Assembly: GCF_052060035.1 (NCBI RefSeq) | Contig: NZ_JBPOEA010000005.1 | Coordinates: 118,504-182,503, forward strand | Origin: Fodinibius sp052060035 | Lineage (GTDB): Bacteria > Bacteroidota > Rhodothermia > Balneolales > Balneolaceae | Direction of reading: 5' to 3' | DNA: 64,000 bases | Shown: piece after piece, positions 24,604 through 34,418 of the stretch | Numbering within the stretch: the first letter of the stretch is position 1 | How the letters are laid out: each line of letters starts with the position of its first letter | Translations under genes and position numbers: made by a program | Notes under the pieces: generated by a model | What the model was told of the DNA's origin: nothing | Seen by the model: only the letters and a program-made list of their open reading frames with translations | Database searches by the model: none

Positions 24604-25788
24604 TTACCCTGGAGTAACATTTGCCTTAAGAAGATCCTCCAAATATATATTCTCTTTAAAAATTTTCTTTTCCCATTCTGGTGCTATTCGATCCAACAGC
24701 ATTGCTTGAAGCATGCCCAAGTAATAAAAACGGCTTTCTCCACTGCGAGATGCTGCTCTGCTTACTTCATCAATTTGTTGTTTGAGATAATTGGTACTGT
24801 TTTGATAATGCTTGAAGTCACTCAATTCTTTTATTTGTGGGAAAGATTCATATTGAGTGGATTCAGATGCAATAATACCAGTTTTTAGCTCCACGTACTT
24901 TGCCAGCCCTTCAAGCCACTCCCGTTTTCTTTCATATTCAATGAGCTGTGGAGAAATATTAGCTGAGACTCTTCTTTGCTCACGGTGCTTCAAAAATTTG
25001 CTGATATATTGGTTTAGGGAAGCATAGGATTCACTATTGTAGGCCAGAAGTAATAAGTCGGCTTCTTGGCTCCATCCCATCTTGTTTTTAGGTGATTCCC
25101 AGGGGTATTCTGATGACAGTCGAGCAATAGATTCAGCTTGTTTAAATTTATCATAAGTAGATATTCCTTGGTAGGCATGGAAGGCCTCGTGAATTAGTCC
25201 GCTAACATAGGTATCTGCATTTCCCATAATGAGATTCCAGAATATTTTATAGGGAAACACCCAATTTATGACGGGTGGTAGTTTATTTCGGAACCCACTA
25301 TAAAATGCAACTTCTGCGTATTCTCTCGTTTGCATGGTACTAACCCATTTATCACCAACTTTAGCCGTAAAATTTTCAGGCGTTTTGTTTTTGTCGGGTA
25401 GCGGCTGGCGGTAATAATACATATCCAAAAAACGATCGTTGCTCACTTTTTCCCATGGTCCTCCCCGGTGTTCCATGGAGGGCATTTTGTGCCAACCAGC
25501 TTCAGGTTCTTCAAGCCCAATCAAAAACGCATATTCTTCGTTGTATACAATAACAGGAATTTGAACGTCACCAAATCCAGGCCAGACATCCTTTGTCAAC
25601 TGATTTTGTAGGTGCATGTATTCTGCGAGGTATGCCTTTTGAGAGGTCGTCAGCTTTTTAGTCACCAATGATGAATCAGGCAGCGTCAGGTTGTACAGTC
25701 CAGATATCAAAAGAAGCCCTATCAAAAAGATGAAGAACCACTTCAATCCCTTTCCGAGGATTCGCAATATTTTCTTTAGTGTCTTCAT
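24604..25788 (-). CDS. Putative membrane-anchored zinc metallopeptidase (HEAFH)
   Basis: 394 residues. One N-terminal membrane helix (about 17-33). A zincin motif HEAFH lies at 200-204 inside VSGLIHEAFHAYQG, and a second acidic block, EWLEGLAKYVE (290-300), sits about 90 residues later, where gluzincins place the third ligand. I therefore infer a zinc protease with an outward-facing domain. I do not recognise a named family; the long gap between motif and glutamate is typical of gluzincins. It is followed on the same strand by the serine hydrolase gene at 25835-26974 upstream of it. Confidence 0.6.
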   Translation of the reverse strand: MKTLKKILRILGKGLKWFFIFLIGLLLISGLYNLTLPDSSLVTKKLTTSQKAYLAEYMHLQNQLTKDVWPGFGDVQIPVIVYNEEYAFLIGLEEPEAGWHKMPSMEHRGGPWEKVSNDRFLDMYYYRQPLPDKNKTPENFTAKVGDKWVSTMQTREYAEVAFYSGFRNKLPPVINWVFPYKIFWNLIMGNADTYVSGLIHEAFHAYQGISTYDKFKQAESIARLSSEYPWESPKNKMGWSQEADLLLLAYNSESYASLNQYISKFLKHREQRRVSANISPQLIEYERKREWLEGLAKYVELKTGIIASESTQYESFPQIKELSDFKHYQNSTNYLKQQIDEVSRAASRSGESRFYYLGMLQAMLLDRIAPEWEKKIFKENIYLEDLLKANVTPG

Positions 25789-25834
25789 TTCTTTGCCATT
25801 TAAATCCGTGTTATTGCTACCTTTATTCTAAACA

Positions 25835-26974
25835 TCAAAATAGTTGCATTTCAGGGCTAGGGGTTTGGTTTTCCTTGCTTTTAAGTAGGGAAAAACTTAA
25901 CGAATCGATTTTAGCCGCATGACTATGTCCCGCCGAAATATTTGATAAAACGATTACGCCTTTTTTCTCATCCACATCCAATACTATTGAGGAGCGGTAA
26001 CCGCCTGTCCCTCCATTATGCCAGTTCCAAAGGGTGGTGGAATCCTGCTTTAGGATGAACCAGCCCAGGGCCATGTCCCGATCCTTATTTACGGTAAAGG
26101 TTTTTTGTTGCTGTAGTTTCAAGGCTTCGTTATTGGGATCGAAGTTGGCTTGCCCAAACTTGGCCAGATCCTCAGCCGTAGAAACAATAGCACCGGCGCC
26201 CGGGATGGCTCCCAAATCCCAGTAAGAGGTTGGGTTCCCTCTTTTATTGAGCCCGGTTACTAAGCTTTCTTTAACCAATTTTCGTTGGGTTGTTGAGTGT
26301 TGCATACCCAGCGGAGCAAAAATTCGTTGCTGAAGCATTTGTTCATAGGATTGTCCTTCAATCTGTGTCAAGGTGTAGCCCAGGATACCTGCCCCGATAT
26401 TTGAATATTGCCAAGGTGTTTCTGATTTGTTGGCAAGCTCCATTTCGTGACTCAAGTATTCCCGCAATTTTTTCTCATCATAATCTTTATATGGGTTATC
26501 CATGTGCCAAAGGGATTCCCAGACAAATCCTGAGGGGATCCGCGGCAAGCCCGATGTGTGATTGGCCAATTCTTTGAAAGTAATTTGCAGACTGTCGTGA
26601 AGAGGGAAGTCCAGGTGCGCCTGGATAGGCTGATCGAGCTGGAGTTTGTTTTCTGTTGCCAGATCTGCGAGCAAGGCAGCAGTAAATACTTTGGACAGTG
26701 ATCCTATTTCAAATACGCTGTCTTTATTATCGATGGTTTTCAGCGTGTCATTGGTTCTTACAGCTCCATAAAATGTGAAGCTGTTGTCTGCAATAAAAGC
26801 AATTGAAAATTGGGTTTGATTTGGGAAATAGCGAAGTGTTTGAGAGATACTGTCGATCTGCGTACTGGATACACCGGGACGTGGCTCAAGATTGTTAATA
26901 GCTCTCTCTGGATTACTTACACTCCCACAGGCGGTAAATACAGCTAAGAATATGATCAGGTATAGCCGTTTCAT
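25835..26974 (-). CDS. Serine hydrolase lipoprotein, beta-lactamase fold
   Basis: 379 residues from the ATG at 26974, which overlaps the TGA of the upstream gene (ATGA); the longer frame to 27136 is the other gene's shadow. Lipobox FTAC. Catalytic motifs are SLSK (92-95), YSN (WQYSNIGAG) and HNGG (WHNGGTGGY). It belongs to the class C/PBP4*-like family and is likely anchored in the outer or inner membrane. Coupling to the membrane protein gene suggests a joint role; the substrate is unknown. Confidence 0.85.
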   Translation of the reverse strand: MKRLYLIIFLAVFTACGSVSNPERAINNLEPRPGVSSTQIDSISQTLRYFPNQTQFSIAFIADNSFTFYGAVRTNDTLKTIDNKDSVFEIGSLSKVFTAALLADLATENKLQLDQPIQAHLDFPLHDSLQITFKELANHTSGLPRIPSGFVWESLWHMDNPYKDYDEKKLREYLSHEMELANKSETPWQYSNIGAGILGYTLTQIEGQSYEQMLQQRIFAPLGMQHSTTQRKLVKESLVTGLNKRGNPTSYWDLGAIPGAGAIVSTAEDLAKFGQANFDPNNEALKLQQQKTFTVNKDRDMALGWFILKQDSTTLWNWHNGGTGGYRSSIVLDVDEKKGVIVLSNISAGHSHAAKIDSLSFSLLKSKENQTPSPEMQLF

Positions 26975-27639
26975 TGCTTTAGAGTTTTTGTTTTCTGTCG
27001 CTTGAATAAGATGATTAGCGAGATCGTTGATCCCGGAAACGTTATCGCCCATAAACTGGCAATAAAGATGAGGGGGTGATAGTACATCTGGAATACAAGA
27101 AACGGTATAAGCACTCCGTTTGCAGTGAGAAACCATCGAACCTTTTTTTCCAAGCCTTCACCTTTGAATACTCTGGATGCGAACAGTGTTGCCACACTCA
27201 TGAAACTATATCCCAGGATGTCTACTGCATATAAAAAAGAGTCGAACGGAGTAAAAATCAGTAGCTGAATATCCTGCGTATTCCCACTCATGAGTCGTGG
27301 TACAACCAGAGTAAGCTGTACAAAGTAGACAATGCCAATCAGGACCATATAGGCTGTTGCAAATGTAAGTCCCAGGTGGCTCCATATCTTGTCGCTTTCG
27401 GAGGCACAGTAGTGAATGCTAACCATGAGGATCACAAAGGAGACTCCCAGAAGCAGTGAAGGGGTTAGCAGCCAAACGAGCCCCATTGGAGTGCTCATAC
27501 TTTCTGGTCCACCCTGTGATCCGAGTAGCCCCATCCATTCTATCAATTGTGCTATGATGTAGGCGATACTGAACACTGATGAAAATATTGCTGACCAATA
27601 ACCCAATGACCGTACTGATGTTGAGATGTTTGATTTCAT
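26971..27639 (-). CDS. Hypothetical multi-span membrane protein
   Basis: 222 residues, about six hydrophobic spans (SLGYWSAIFSSVFSIAYIIA near 12-31, LVWLLTPSLLLGVSFVILMV near 54-73 and others). No signal peptide and no recognised motif. It overlaps the serine hydrolase start by 4 bases (ATGA), so it is in the same operon and probably cooperates with that enzyme. Family not recognised. Confidence 0.7.
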   Translation of the reverse strand: MKSNISTSVRSLGYWSAIFSSVFSIAYIIAQLIEWMGLLGSQGGPESMSTPMGLVWLLTPSLLLGVSFVILMVSIHYCASESDKIWSHLGLTFATAYMVLIGIVYFVQLTLVVPRLMSGNTQDIQLLIFTPFDSFLYAVDILGYSFMSVATLFASRVFKGEGLEKKVRWFLTANGVLIPFLVFQMYYHPLIFIASLWAITFPGSTISLIILFKRQKTKTLKQ

Positions 27640-27754
27640 AATCGTCCCTCCAAACTGTATTAAGAAGTAGTAAGAAAATCAGTCAAGGCCGATATCTCTG
27701 CGCTACTTTTATAAAATGCTGGGAACATAACTACTGCTCCCGGCTTGATGGCTG

Positions 27755-28348
27755 TTAAAAGGTTCTCGAAATGCCTATTGACGTGTTAAAAACAGTCAAA
27801 TCGACATCTGTGGTTGTATTGCCAATATCAATATCTCTGGAGAGTGAACGGTAGCGGACTCCCGGCTTTAGTATCCACCGATTGCCTAAATCAAATGCGA
27901 GACCGCCTTCAATTTGCCAGCCCAGTCCGTGACCGGAATCTGCAGTAATATCTCCGTCGCTGCTCTCAACCTCGATGTGATTATAGATACCACCACCGCG
28001 GATATACAAATCTAACGCTGAGCTACCCAATGGATGCAGATACTCCAGGCCAAAAGTATATCCTGTTTCTTCGAAATCCATGTTTGATCCGGCAAAGGAA
28101 TCATCCGATGTAAAACGATGCCACCCCCAGCCTCCAAATACGGAAGTGTGCGGCATAAATCGATAAGACAGAATTCCATCAAAACCAAATCCCGTATTAA
28201 GATCTGCATTGCCTAATTCCTGTGTAGCAAAGTCGACACCGGTTCGTAGCTCCCAGCTGATACGGCTTTGGGCGTTTGTAGTTTGTGTGGATAGCAATAG
28301 TACCACACCGAGTCCAATCAATACTGTTAATATTAAAATGCGTTTCAT
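27755..28348 (-). CDS. Outer-membrane beta-barrel protein
   Basis: 197 residues. Signal peptide (ILTVLIGLGVVLLLS...NAQS) then amphipathic strands with alternating residues (SRISWELRTGVDFATQ, GFGFDGILSYRFMP, GYTFGLEYLHP) and a terminal strand ending in FNTSIGISRTF. The terminal Phe is the classic outer-membrane insertion signal. It resembles OmpX/OmpW-size eight-stranded barrels; the function is unknown. Confidence 0.8.
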   Translation of the reverse strand: MKRILILTVLIGLGVVLLLSTQTTNAQSRISWELRTGVDFATQELGNADLNTGFGFDGILSYRFMPHTSVFGGWGWHRFTSDDSFAGSNMDFEETGYTFGLEYLHPLGSSALDLYIRGGGIYNHIEVESSDGDITADSGHGLGWQIEGGLAFDLGNRWILKPGVRYRSLSRDIDIGNTTTDVDLTVFNTSIGISRTF

Positions 28349-28643
28349 CGTAATTACCTCTCAATTTTAAAAAAGTTGATTGTACCCCTCTTCATTTTAG
28401 AAGAGATAGGTACTTTCAAATATCTAATGCAATTTATATGCCTGAAATGATGAAAATAAGTTTGACAGCTTTATAGAATGAAAAGCCTCTTAAAAACATG
28501 GATAAGCGATATAAGTAGAGTGGTTCAATAATGATTGAATTGCCTGATCTTGCAATTTTGCAAGTACTGGAATGTTTTTATTTGCAAAAGTGCGGGTTTG
28601 GTTGAAGTAAAGATCGCATGGACTTTCTTAGAGGTTTAAAAAT

Positions 28644-28662
28644 TTCCCATAGGTTATGGGAA
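28644..28662. promoter_or_regulatory. CCCAT/ATGGG dyad upstream of the 28.8 kb operon
   Basis: TTCCCAT-AGGTT-ATGGGAA: perfect 7-bp arms but a 5-base spacer, unlike the 1-base spacer at 48254 and 52793. The centre is about 63 bp upstream of the -24 element. Confidence 0.35.
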
Positions 28663-28715
28663 GAATCATTACAGGAAAAGATTTATTAACGGTATATCTA
28701 ATATAAAATCTAAGT

Positions 28716-28731
28716 TGGCATGGTTATTTCA
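28716..28731 (+). promoter_or_regulatory. Putative sigma-54 promoter of the 28.8 kb operon
   Basis: TGGCATGGTTATTTCA: TGGCATG -24 (one change from consensus) and TTTC -12 at correct spacing. Weaker than the kdpD-like promoter. Confidence 0.4.
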
Positions 28732-28807
28732 TTTTAAAAATGAAATAGTTAGTAAGATACTTTCTTAATTCGTGGAGCAATCCAAAACATGAAAATTGGA
28801 GGCTAAA

Positions 28808-29500
28808 ATGGGGGAATTACCATTTACAATCGACCAGTTTTTACAGGTTTTTTCTACCTACAATCAAGCCATCTGGCCTGTCCAACTATTTGCTTATCTA
28901 TTGGGCGTGGCTTCACTCTACTTAATCGCAAAACAAAAAGAAACGACTGATATATGGGTAAATCTTATCCTCGGTGCGTTCTGGCTATGGATGGGAGGGG
29001 TATATCACATTACCTTTTTTTCTGATATTAATACAGCCGCCTATCTGTTTGGATCCCTGTTCCTATTGCAAGGAGTTGGGTTCCTCATTTTAAATGGGTC
29101 TAAAGTTAAATTCACCTATGTATTCAGAAGTGATATCTATGGAATAGTCGGAACTGTTTTCATTATTTATGGGATGCTGATCTACCCTTTGCTGGGTTAC
29201 GGGATGGGACATATTTACCCACAATCACCGGTCTTTGGGGTGGCACCGTGCCCAACGACCATTTTCACGTTCGGATTGATACTCCATACAAATGGGAAAG
29301 TCTCAACCTGGCTGTTAATCATACCCGGACTCTGGTCCCTAATCGGTTTTTCTGCCGCCTTCCGGCTTACTATTTATGAAGATATGGGATTGGTCGTAGC
29401 CGGTATATTAGGTGTAGCGTTACTGGTATATCGCAACTACAAACAAGGTGGCAGACCTGTTTATAGCCCAAAAATCAGAAAAAAAGGAATGTCGACATGA
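28808..29500 (+). CDS. DUF6064-type multi-span membrane protein
   Basis: 230 residues from the ATG at 28808, chosen because GGAGG lies 5 bases upstream; the TTG at 28796 falls before that site. Starts GELPFTIDQFLQVFSTYNQ, then about seven membrane spans. The N-terminus and the conserved GVAPCPTTIFTFGL block match the DUF6064 pattern. Function unknown. It is first gene of a tightly packed + strand run to 36728, and its stop overlaps the next ATG (ATGA). Confidence 0.75.
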   Translation: MGELPFTIDQFLQVFSTYNQAIWPVQLFAYLLGVASLYLIAKQKETTDIWVNLILGAFWLWMGGVYHITFFSDINTAAYLFGSLFLLQGVGFLILNGSKVKFTYVFRSDIYGIVGTVFIIYGMLIYPLLGYGMGHIYPQSPVFGVAPCPTTIFTFGLILHTNGKVSTWLLIIPGLWSLIGFSAAFRLTIYEDMGLVVAGILGVALLVYRNYKQGGRPVYSPKIRKKGMST

Positions 29501-30375
29501 AGCATAAGAAATCCATAACTGTCTTGTCTTCAGTAATTGTGCTATTGGCAATTATTGGTGCCTCTGTTGGAATATTCTCTTCTGGTGGTCCTGGCCCGTA
29601 TGACATCGAAACAGTAAGAGGAGAAACGGTAACTGTTTACGGGAAAGGACTCTATAAACACATGTCGCAGGATGTAGCCCCACAGGGCATTGCCCAGGAT
29701 TACGTAACCCTGTTTGTTGGAGTGCCACTGCTGATAATATCCCTAATTTGGGCACGAAGAGGTTCTCTGAAAGGCCGATTTCTCCTGGCAGGCACGCTGG
29801 GCTATTTTCTGGTGACTTACTTGTTCTATCTTGTGATGGGAATGTACAACATTTTGTTTTTAGTTTACGTCATACTACTTGGTACCACCTTTTTCGCTTT
29901 CGCCCAGACGTTGCTTTCTTTCGATCTTACCAATATTTCTGAGCGATTTAGCGAACGTACACCAGTAAAATTTATTGGTGGATTTCTGTTATTCAATAGC
30001 ATAGCCATTGCACTCATGTGGCTGCAGGTCGTTGTTCCGCCCCTGCTGGACGGATCGATCATCCCCGGGCAAGTGGAGCATTACACAACCTTAATTGTAC
30101 AAGGATTGGACCTCGGCTTGCTGTTGCCGCTCTCATTTGTTTCCGGGCTATTGTTTATAAAGAGAAAGCCATTTGGGTATTTGCTTACCCCCGTATATTT
30201 CATCTTCCTCTCGATATTGATGACAGCCCTGACCGCAAAGGTTGTAGCCATGGGAATGCTTGGACAAAACATTATGCCGGCAATCGTAATTATTCCATTC
30301 TTTGGACTGGTCTCGATTATCTGCTCGATTCTTATTTTTAAAAATATCAGGGAGCCAGTTCATGAATACGCCTGA
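29497..30375 (+). CDS. Hypothetical membrane protein
   Basis: 292 residues. An N-terminal membrane anchor (VLSSVIVLLAIIGASVGIFS) is followed by a short outside loop (GGPGPYDIETVRGETVTVYG), then about seven further spans. No named motif recognised. It overlaps both neighbours by a few bases, so it is translated with them. Confidence 0.65.
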   Translation: MKHKKSITVLSSVIVLLAIIGASVGIFSSGGPGPYDIETVRGETVTVYGKGLYKHMSQDVAPQGIAQDYVTLFVGVPLLIISLIWARRGSLKGRFLLAGTLGYFLVTYLFYLVMGMYNILFLVYVILLGTTFFAFAQTLLSFDLTNISERFSERTPVKFIGGFLLFNSIAIALMWLQVVVPPLLDGSIIPGQVEHYTTLIVQGLDLGLLLPLSFVSGLLFIKRKPFGYLLTPVYFIFLSILMTALTAKVVAMGMLGQNIMPAIVIIPFFGLVSIICSILIFKNIREPVHEYA

Positions 30376-30814
30376 GAAAAGACCTATCAGTTTTTATGCG
30401 CTTCTGACTTTACTGTTTTTTCAGGCAGCAAGTGGACTCTATGGCGGGACCGCTTTAATAATGGATCCCACCGGTAACTTACTGCAGATGCCAACGGCCC
30501 TTCTCGAGGGGACATCCTTCCAAGATTTTCTGATTCCCGGCATCATACTTTTCTCTATTCTGGGGATCTTTCCGCTGATAGTATTAATAGGCTCATGGCA
30601 GCGAAAACCGTGGGCATGGCCGGGAGCAGTATTGGTAAGTATAGCCTTGATTATATGGATCGCGGTGCAAATAACAATGATCGGATATGCACCCGAACCA
30701 CCGCTTCAGCTTGTCTACGGGTTGGTAGGGATCGTATTATTGATTTTGACCCAACTTCCGGCTGTACGAAAAATCCTACAATCAAAACCTATTCATCATG
30801 AAACCAACAATTGA
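30362..30814 (+). CDS. Small four-span membrane protein
   Basis: 150 residues from the ATG at 30362 (MNTPEKRPISFYALL), which overlaps the end of the previous gene by 14 bases. The longer frame from 30302 is a shadow. About four membrane spans (YALLTLLFFQAASGLYGG, FLIPGIILFSILGIFPLIVL, and two in 84-133). Family not recognised; part of the 28.8-36.7 kb operon. Confidence 0.65.
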   Translation: MNTPEKRPISFYALLTLLFFQAASGLYGGTALIMDPTGNLLQMPTALLEGTSFQDFLIPGIILFSILGIFPLIVLIGSWQRKPWAWPGAVLVSIALIIWIAVQITMIGYAPEPPLQLVYGLVGIVLLILTQLPAVRKILQSKPIHHETNN

Positions 30815-31793
30815 TTTAGAAAAACTTATAGAATACGGGATAAAAGCACCCTCCGGACACAATACCCAGCCTTGGCACTTCATTATTGAAGAAAATGCAA
30901 TCGAGATCCATCCTGATTTCAGTCGAGCGTTACCGGTGGTGGACAGTGACAATCATGCTCTTTATATAAGCCTGGGTTGTGCTGTTGAAAATATAGCCAT
31001 CGCTGCTACCAAATATGGACTTCGGTCCAGTATTACCATTAAAGCGGGAAAAGATGACGAATCGTTTATTGTAGTGTCTTTTACTGCCGACGATTCCATT
31101 CAGGAAGATGAGCTGCTGAATTATATCGAAGAGAGGCAATCAACCAGAAATAATTATTCCGACCAGCAAGTGCCGGAAGATGATTTACATGAGCTGAGAA
31201 ATTCCTTTGAATTTGAGGGCATTGAACTGTTAATCCTGACCAGTGAAAGTGAAATTAATGATCTGGAACCACTTATCATTGAAGGTAGCAATAAACAGTT
31301 TCAGAATAAGGAGTTTGTAGAGGAATTGGTTGACTGGTTCCGGTTTTCAAAGGCTGAAGCCGAGAAGAAAGGAGATGGGCTATGGATTAAAAGTATGGGC
31401 TTGCCCAACATGAATCACTTTATCGGTAACATCGTAATGAAATATTTTGTCACTGCGAAAAGTGAAGCCAAACGCTGGAAGAAGCTTATCGATGCCACAG
31501 CGGGATTTGCTTTGTTTGTAACTGATAAAAACGACGTCGCTCACTGGGTTAGGCTGGGAAGAACTTTTCAACGATTTGGACTTACCGCAACGATGCTGGG
31601 CATTAGCCATGCTCATGTAAATATGCCTTGTGAGGAACTGGATGTTAGAAAGAAGCTCGCCACAACATTGAATCTTGGATCGAAACATCCGCTTTTATTA
31701 ATTCGATTCGGGTATTCGGAAAATATGCCTTATTCCCACAGAAGAGGTGTGGATAAGGTTTTGGTCAATAAAAAGGTGGAAGCTAATGGTTAA
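30798..31793 (+). CDS. Acg/nitroreductase-like FMN protein
   Basis: 331 residues. N-terminal LEKLIEYGIKAPSGHNTQPW (about 7-26) is the FMN-binding start of the nitroreductase/Acg-type family, and the C-terminal part has ATAGFALFVTDKND and WVRLGRTFQRFGLTATMLG. Members of the Acg group bind FMN, and some are proposed to store rather than turn over flavin. It is cytosolic, unlike its membrane-protein neighbours. It overlaps both neighbouring genes. Confidence 0.82.
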   Translation: MKPTIDLEKLIEYGIKAPSGHNTQPWHFIIEENAIEIHPDFSRALPVVDSDNHALYISLGCAVENIAIAATKYGLRSSITIKAGKDDESFIVVSFTADDSIQEDELLNYIEERQSTRNNYSDQQVPEDDLHELRNSFEFEGIELLILTSESEINDLEPLIIEGSNKQFQNKEFVEELVDWFRFSKAEAEKKGDGLWIKSMGLPNMNHFIGNIVMKYFVTAKSEAKRWKKLIDATAGFALFVTDKNDVAHWVRLGRTFQRFGLTATMLGISHAHVNMPCEELDVRKKLATTLNLGSKHPLLLIRFGYSENMPYSHRRGVDKVLVNKKVEANG

Positions 31794-32904
31794 AATCATT
31801 TTTTCATTCGTCATTTTACTTCATGGGTTGATCCATATCCTGGGATTTGTAAAGGCATTTAACCTGGCCCAGGTTGATCAGCTTACGCAGGAAATATCCA
31901 AACCTGTGGGACTGCTTTGGTTGCTGTCTTCAATTCTTTTTCTGCTTGTATTGGTTTTTTATCTGAGCCAACATGAGATATGGTGGAAAATTGGAGCTAT
32001 TGCCGTAACGCTGTCCCAGATTCTCATTATTCTTTCCTGGAGTGATGCCAAATTTGGCACTATTGCGAATATTATCGTTATAGCACCTATTATAATTTCT
32101 ATTGCCGCTCATTTACCAAGCAGTTATCAAAATAAATTCAAAACAGAGGTTGAAAAAAGGCTAAATCAGGATACTGAAGAGGGCCTCCTGACTGAGGAGG
32201 ATATTGCCCACCTTCCTCCGCCTGTACAAAAATATATCAGGTATTCCGGCGCCATTGGCAAGGAAAAGGTCTATAACTTTCGGGCTGTTTTTCAAGGTCA
32301 GTTTAAAACCAGTCCGGATTCCGAATACCTCGATGTGACGACCATCCAATACAACTTTTTCGATCAGCCTGCCAGGATCTTTTTTATGGAGTCTTCGATG
32401 TATGGTATACCCATGGAAGGACTCCATAGGTATGTTGGACCAACGGCTTCAATGCAGATAAAAGTTGCCTCTCTACTTGAGGTTGTAAATGCACGAGGCC
32501 CGGAAATGAACAGGAGTGAAGCCGTTACCCTGTTCAATGATATGTGCTTCCTGGCACCAGCCACACTGATTGATAAGAATATAAACTGGCAGGGCATTGA
32601 TTCTACTACCGTAAACGCAACCTATTCAAATCAAGGCAACACAGTTAAAGCCACGCTATTTTTCAATGAGGATGGCGAACTAATCAACTTCTCATCCGAA
32701 GACCGATCTGAATCTACCGATGGAAAAAGTTTCACCAACTACGAATGGACAACCCCATTAAGCAATTATCGTGATTTTAAAGGCAGGAAAGTAGCATCAC
32801 ACGGAGAAGCGGTTTGGCATAAACCGGATGGGAAATATACCTATGCCAAAATAAATCTGGAGCAGATAAACTACAATTATGATGAGATGGAATGGTTTAA
32901 ATAG
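31786..32904 (+). CDS. DUF6544/DUF6920-type membrane-anchored protein
   Basis: 372 residues from the ATG at 31786 (MVKIIFSFVILLHGLIHILG), which overlaps the previous stop. Four N-terminal membrane spans (about 1-115), then a soluble beta-rich domain beginning LPPPVQKYIRYSGAIGKEKV and including VTLFNDMCFLAPATLID. That LPPPVQ.YIRY start is the mark of this uncharacterised family (DUF number assigned from memory, moderately sure). Role unknown. Confidence 0.65.
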   Translation: MVKIIFSFVILLHGLIHILGFVKAFNLAQVDQLTQEISKPVGLLWLLSSILFLLVLVFYLSQHEIWWKIGAIAVTLSQILIILSWSDAKFGTIANIIVIAPIIISIAAHLPSSYQNKFKTEVEKRLNQDTEEGLLTEEDIAHLPPPVQKYIRYSGAIGKEKVYNFRAVFQGQFKTSPDSEYLDVTTIQYNFFDQPARIFFMESSMYGIPMEGLHRYVGPTASMQIKVASLLEVVNARGPEMNRSEAVTLFNDMCFLAPATLIDKNINWQGIDSTTVNATYSNQGNTVKATLFFNEDGELINFSSEDRSESTDGKSFTNYEWTTPLSNYRDFKGRKVASHGEAVWHKPDGKYTYAKINLEQINYNYDEMEWFK

Positions 32905-34414
32905 ACCGATCGAAAAGTGGATAACAAAAAGAGTTCATCAATTGCTAGGACTCTCGGTCATCCTTTTGATAAGTGGAGGATGTTCAAATCAATCAATTGA
33001 TCAAGGGGCACACATTGATACATTTACCCGACAATTGGATGTGCAGATTTTGTCTTTAATGGATGCGTATAACATTCCCGGTACTGCTATAGCACTTGTT
33101 AAGAATAAAGAAGTAGTTTGGTCCAATGCCTATGGGTACGCTGATATTGAGCAGCAAAAGAAGCTGACTATTGACGCTATATGTAGGGCAGAATCTATCT
33201 CAAAGTCGGTAACAGCGTGGGGTGTAATGAAGTTAGTAGAGCGTGGCCTGATAAACCTGGATGACCCTGTCCAGCAATACTTGCATAATTGGTCCCTGCC
33301 CGAATCGGAATACAATCTTAATGAGGTAACCATCCGAAGACTATTAAGCAATAGTGCCGGAATACCACTGGGGTCACTGGGTGAAGAATATTCACCAGAT
33401 AGCGAGAAACCCTCATTGAGGCAATATCTTAGCAAGGAGGTACAGCTAACCTATGAACCGGGTTCAAATTTTGAATACTCCAATCCCGGGTTTAACCTTT
33501 TGGAATTATTAATCGAAGAGGTGACGGGACGCGATTTTAACGATTATATGATTAATGAGGTACTCCTCCCGCTTAACATGCACAGTTCAAGTTTTGACTG
33601 GGATGTAGAATGGTCGCCAAAAGTACCCATGGGGTACGATCTTAATGGCAACCCTGTTCCTCCGTACGTATATCCTTACAAGGCATCCGGCGGTTTGTTT
33701 TCAACGGTTGAAGATATCGCCCGCTTTGCGATTGCTGGGATGGCTTGGGGCAATAAACGGCAGCCTAAAGTCCTGAATAGGGAAAGTATTCAAGATATCC
33801 AAACCCCACAGATCAATACATCGGGCATTTTTAGCTTTGTGGCAGACGATTATGGCTTCGGATATTTTATTGAAACGTTGCCGGATGGCAAAAAGGCGGT
33901 GTGGCACGGGGGACAGGGACATGGCTGGATGACTCACTTTCATGTTATTCCAGAAACAGGTGACGGTATCGTAATCTTTACTAACAGTCAGCGCAGCTGG
34001 CCATTTATAGCACATGTGTTGAATGATTGGTCGCGTTGGACGGGCTTTGGGCCCGTAAAGTTTGGCCGGATCACCAAAGCTGTAACCGGCTTGAGAATCA
34101 TCATCGGGCTGACTTTGCTTGTTACGTTATTGCGGGCAGGCCAGGTTATCTATGGAATCACTACCGGCTACAGAAAGCCGACGATCACCACAAGTCAAGC
34201 TCCTATAATCAGGTTTATAGAGCTATCTGCAGGAGTAGCAATACTTGCCATCCTTATATGGTCTGTTAGCCAAGATTATCTATTTATCACGTCCATATTG
34301 CCGGTAGGGGCCATTTGGTTGGGATGGGTACTGCTGTTTTTATCCCTGACCCTGTTGTGTTCTGCCCTGCTGCCGGTTGTCAGTAACGATCAACTATCCA
34401 ATTTAAATCACTAA
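32879..34414 (+). CDS. Serine hydrolase with C-terminal membrane domain
   Basis: 511 residues; the ATG at 32879 overlaps the preceding gene by 26 bases. N-terminal signal or lipobox segment LISGGC. Catalytic motifs are SISK (in AESISKSVTA), YSN (FEYSNPGF) and HGGQGHGW. The last 110 residues form three membrane spans (LRIIIGLTLLVTLL, FIELSAGVAILAILIWS, LPVGAIWLGWVLLFLSLTLL), tethering the enzyme on the periplasmic side. This layout is known among class C-like hydrolases; the substrate is unknown. Confidence 0.85.
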   Translation: MMRWNGLNRPIEKWITKRVHQLLGLSVILLISGGCSNQSIDQGAHIDTFTRQLDVQILSLMDAYNIPGTAIALVKNKEVVWSNAYGYADIEQQKKLTIDAICRAESISKSVTAWGVMKLVERGLINLDDPVQQYLHNWSLPESEYNLNEVTIRRLLSNSAGIPLGSLGEEYSPDSEKPSLRQYLSKEVQLTYEPGSNFEYSNPGFNLLELLIEEVTGRDFNDYMINEVLLPLNMHSSSFDWDVEWSPKVPMGYDLNGNPVPPYVYPYKASGGLFSTVEDIARFAIAGMAWGNKRQPKVLNRESIQDIQTPQINTSGIFSFVADDYGFGYFIETLPDGKKAVWHGGQGHGWMTHFHVIPETGDGIVIFTNSQRSWPFIAHVLNDWSRWTGFGPVKFGRITKAVTGLRIIIGLTLLVTLLRAGQVIYGITTGYRKPTITTSQAPIIRFIELSAGVAILAILIWSVSQDYLFITSILPVGAIWLGWVLLFLSLTLLCSALLPVVSNDQLSNLNH

Positions 34415-34418
34415 AGAA

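Larger units (their letters stand above)
28349..28807. other. Divergent regulatory region of the 28.8 kb operon
   Basis: No gene. It carries a CCCAT/ATGGG dyad (28644-28662), a sigma-54-like element (28716-28731) and an overlapping hairpin TTTCATTTT-AAAAATGAAA (28727-28747). Confidence 0.45.
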
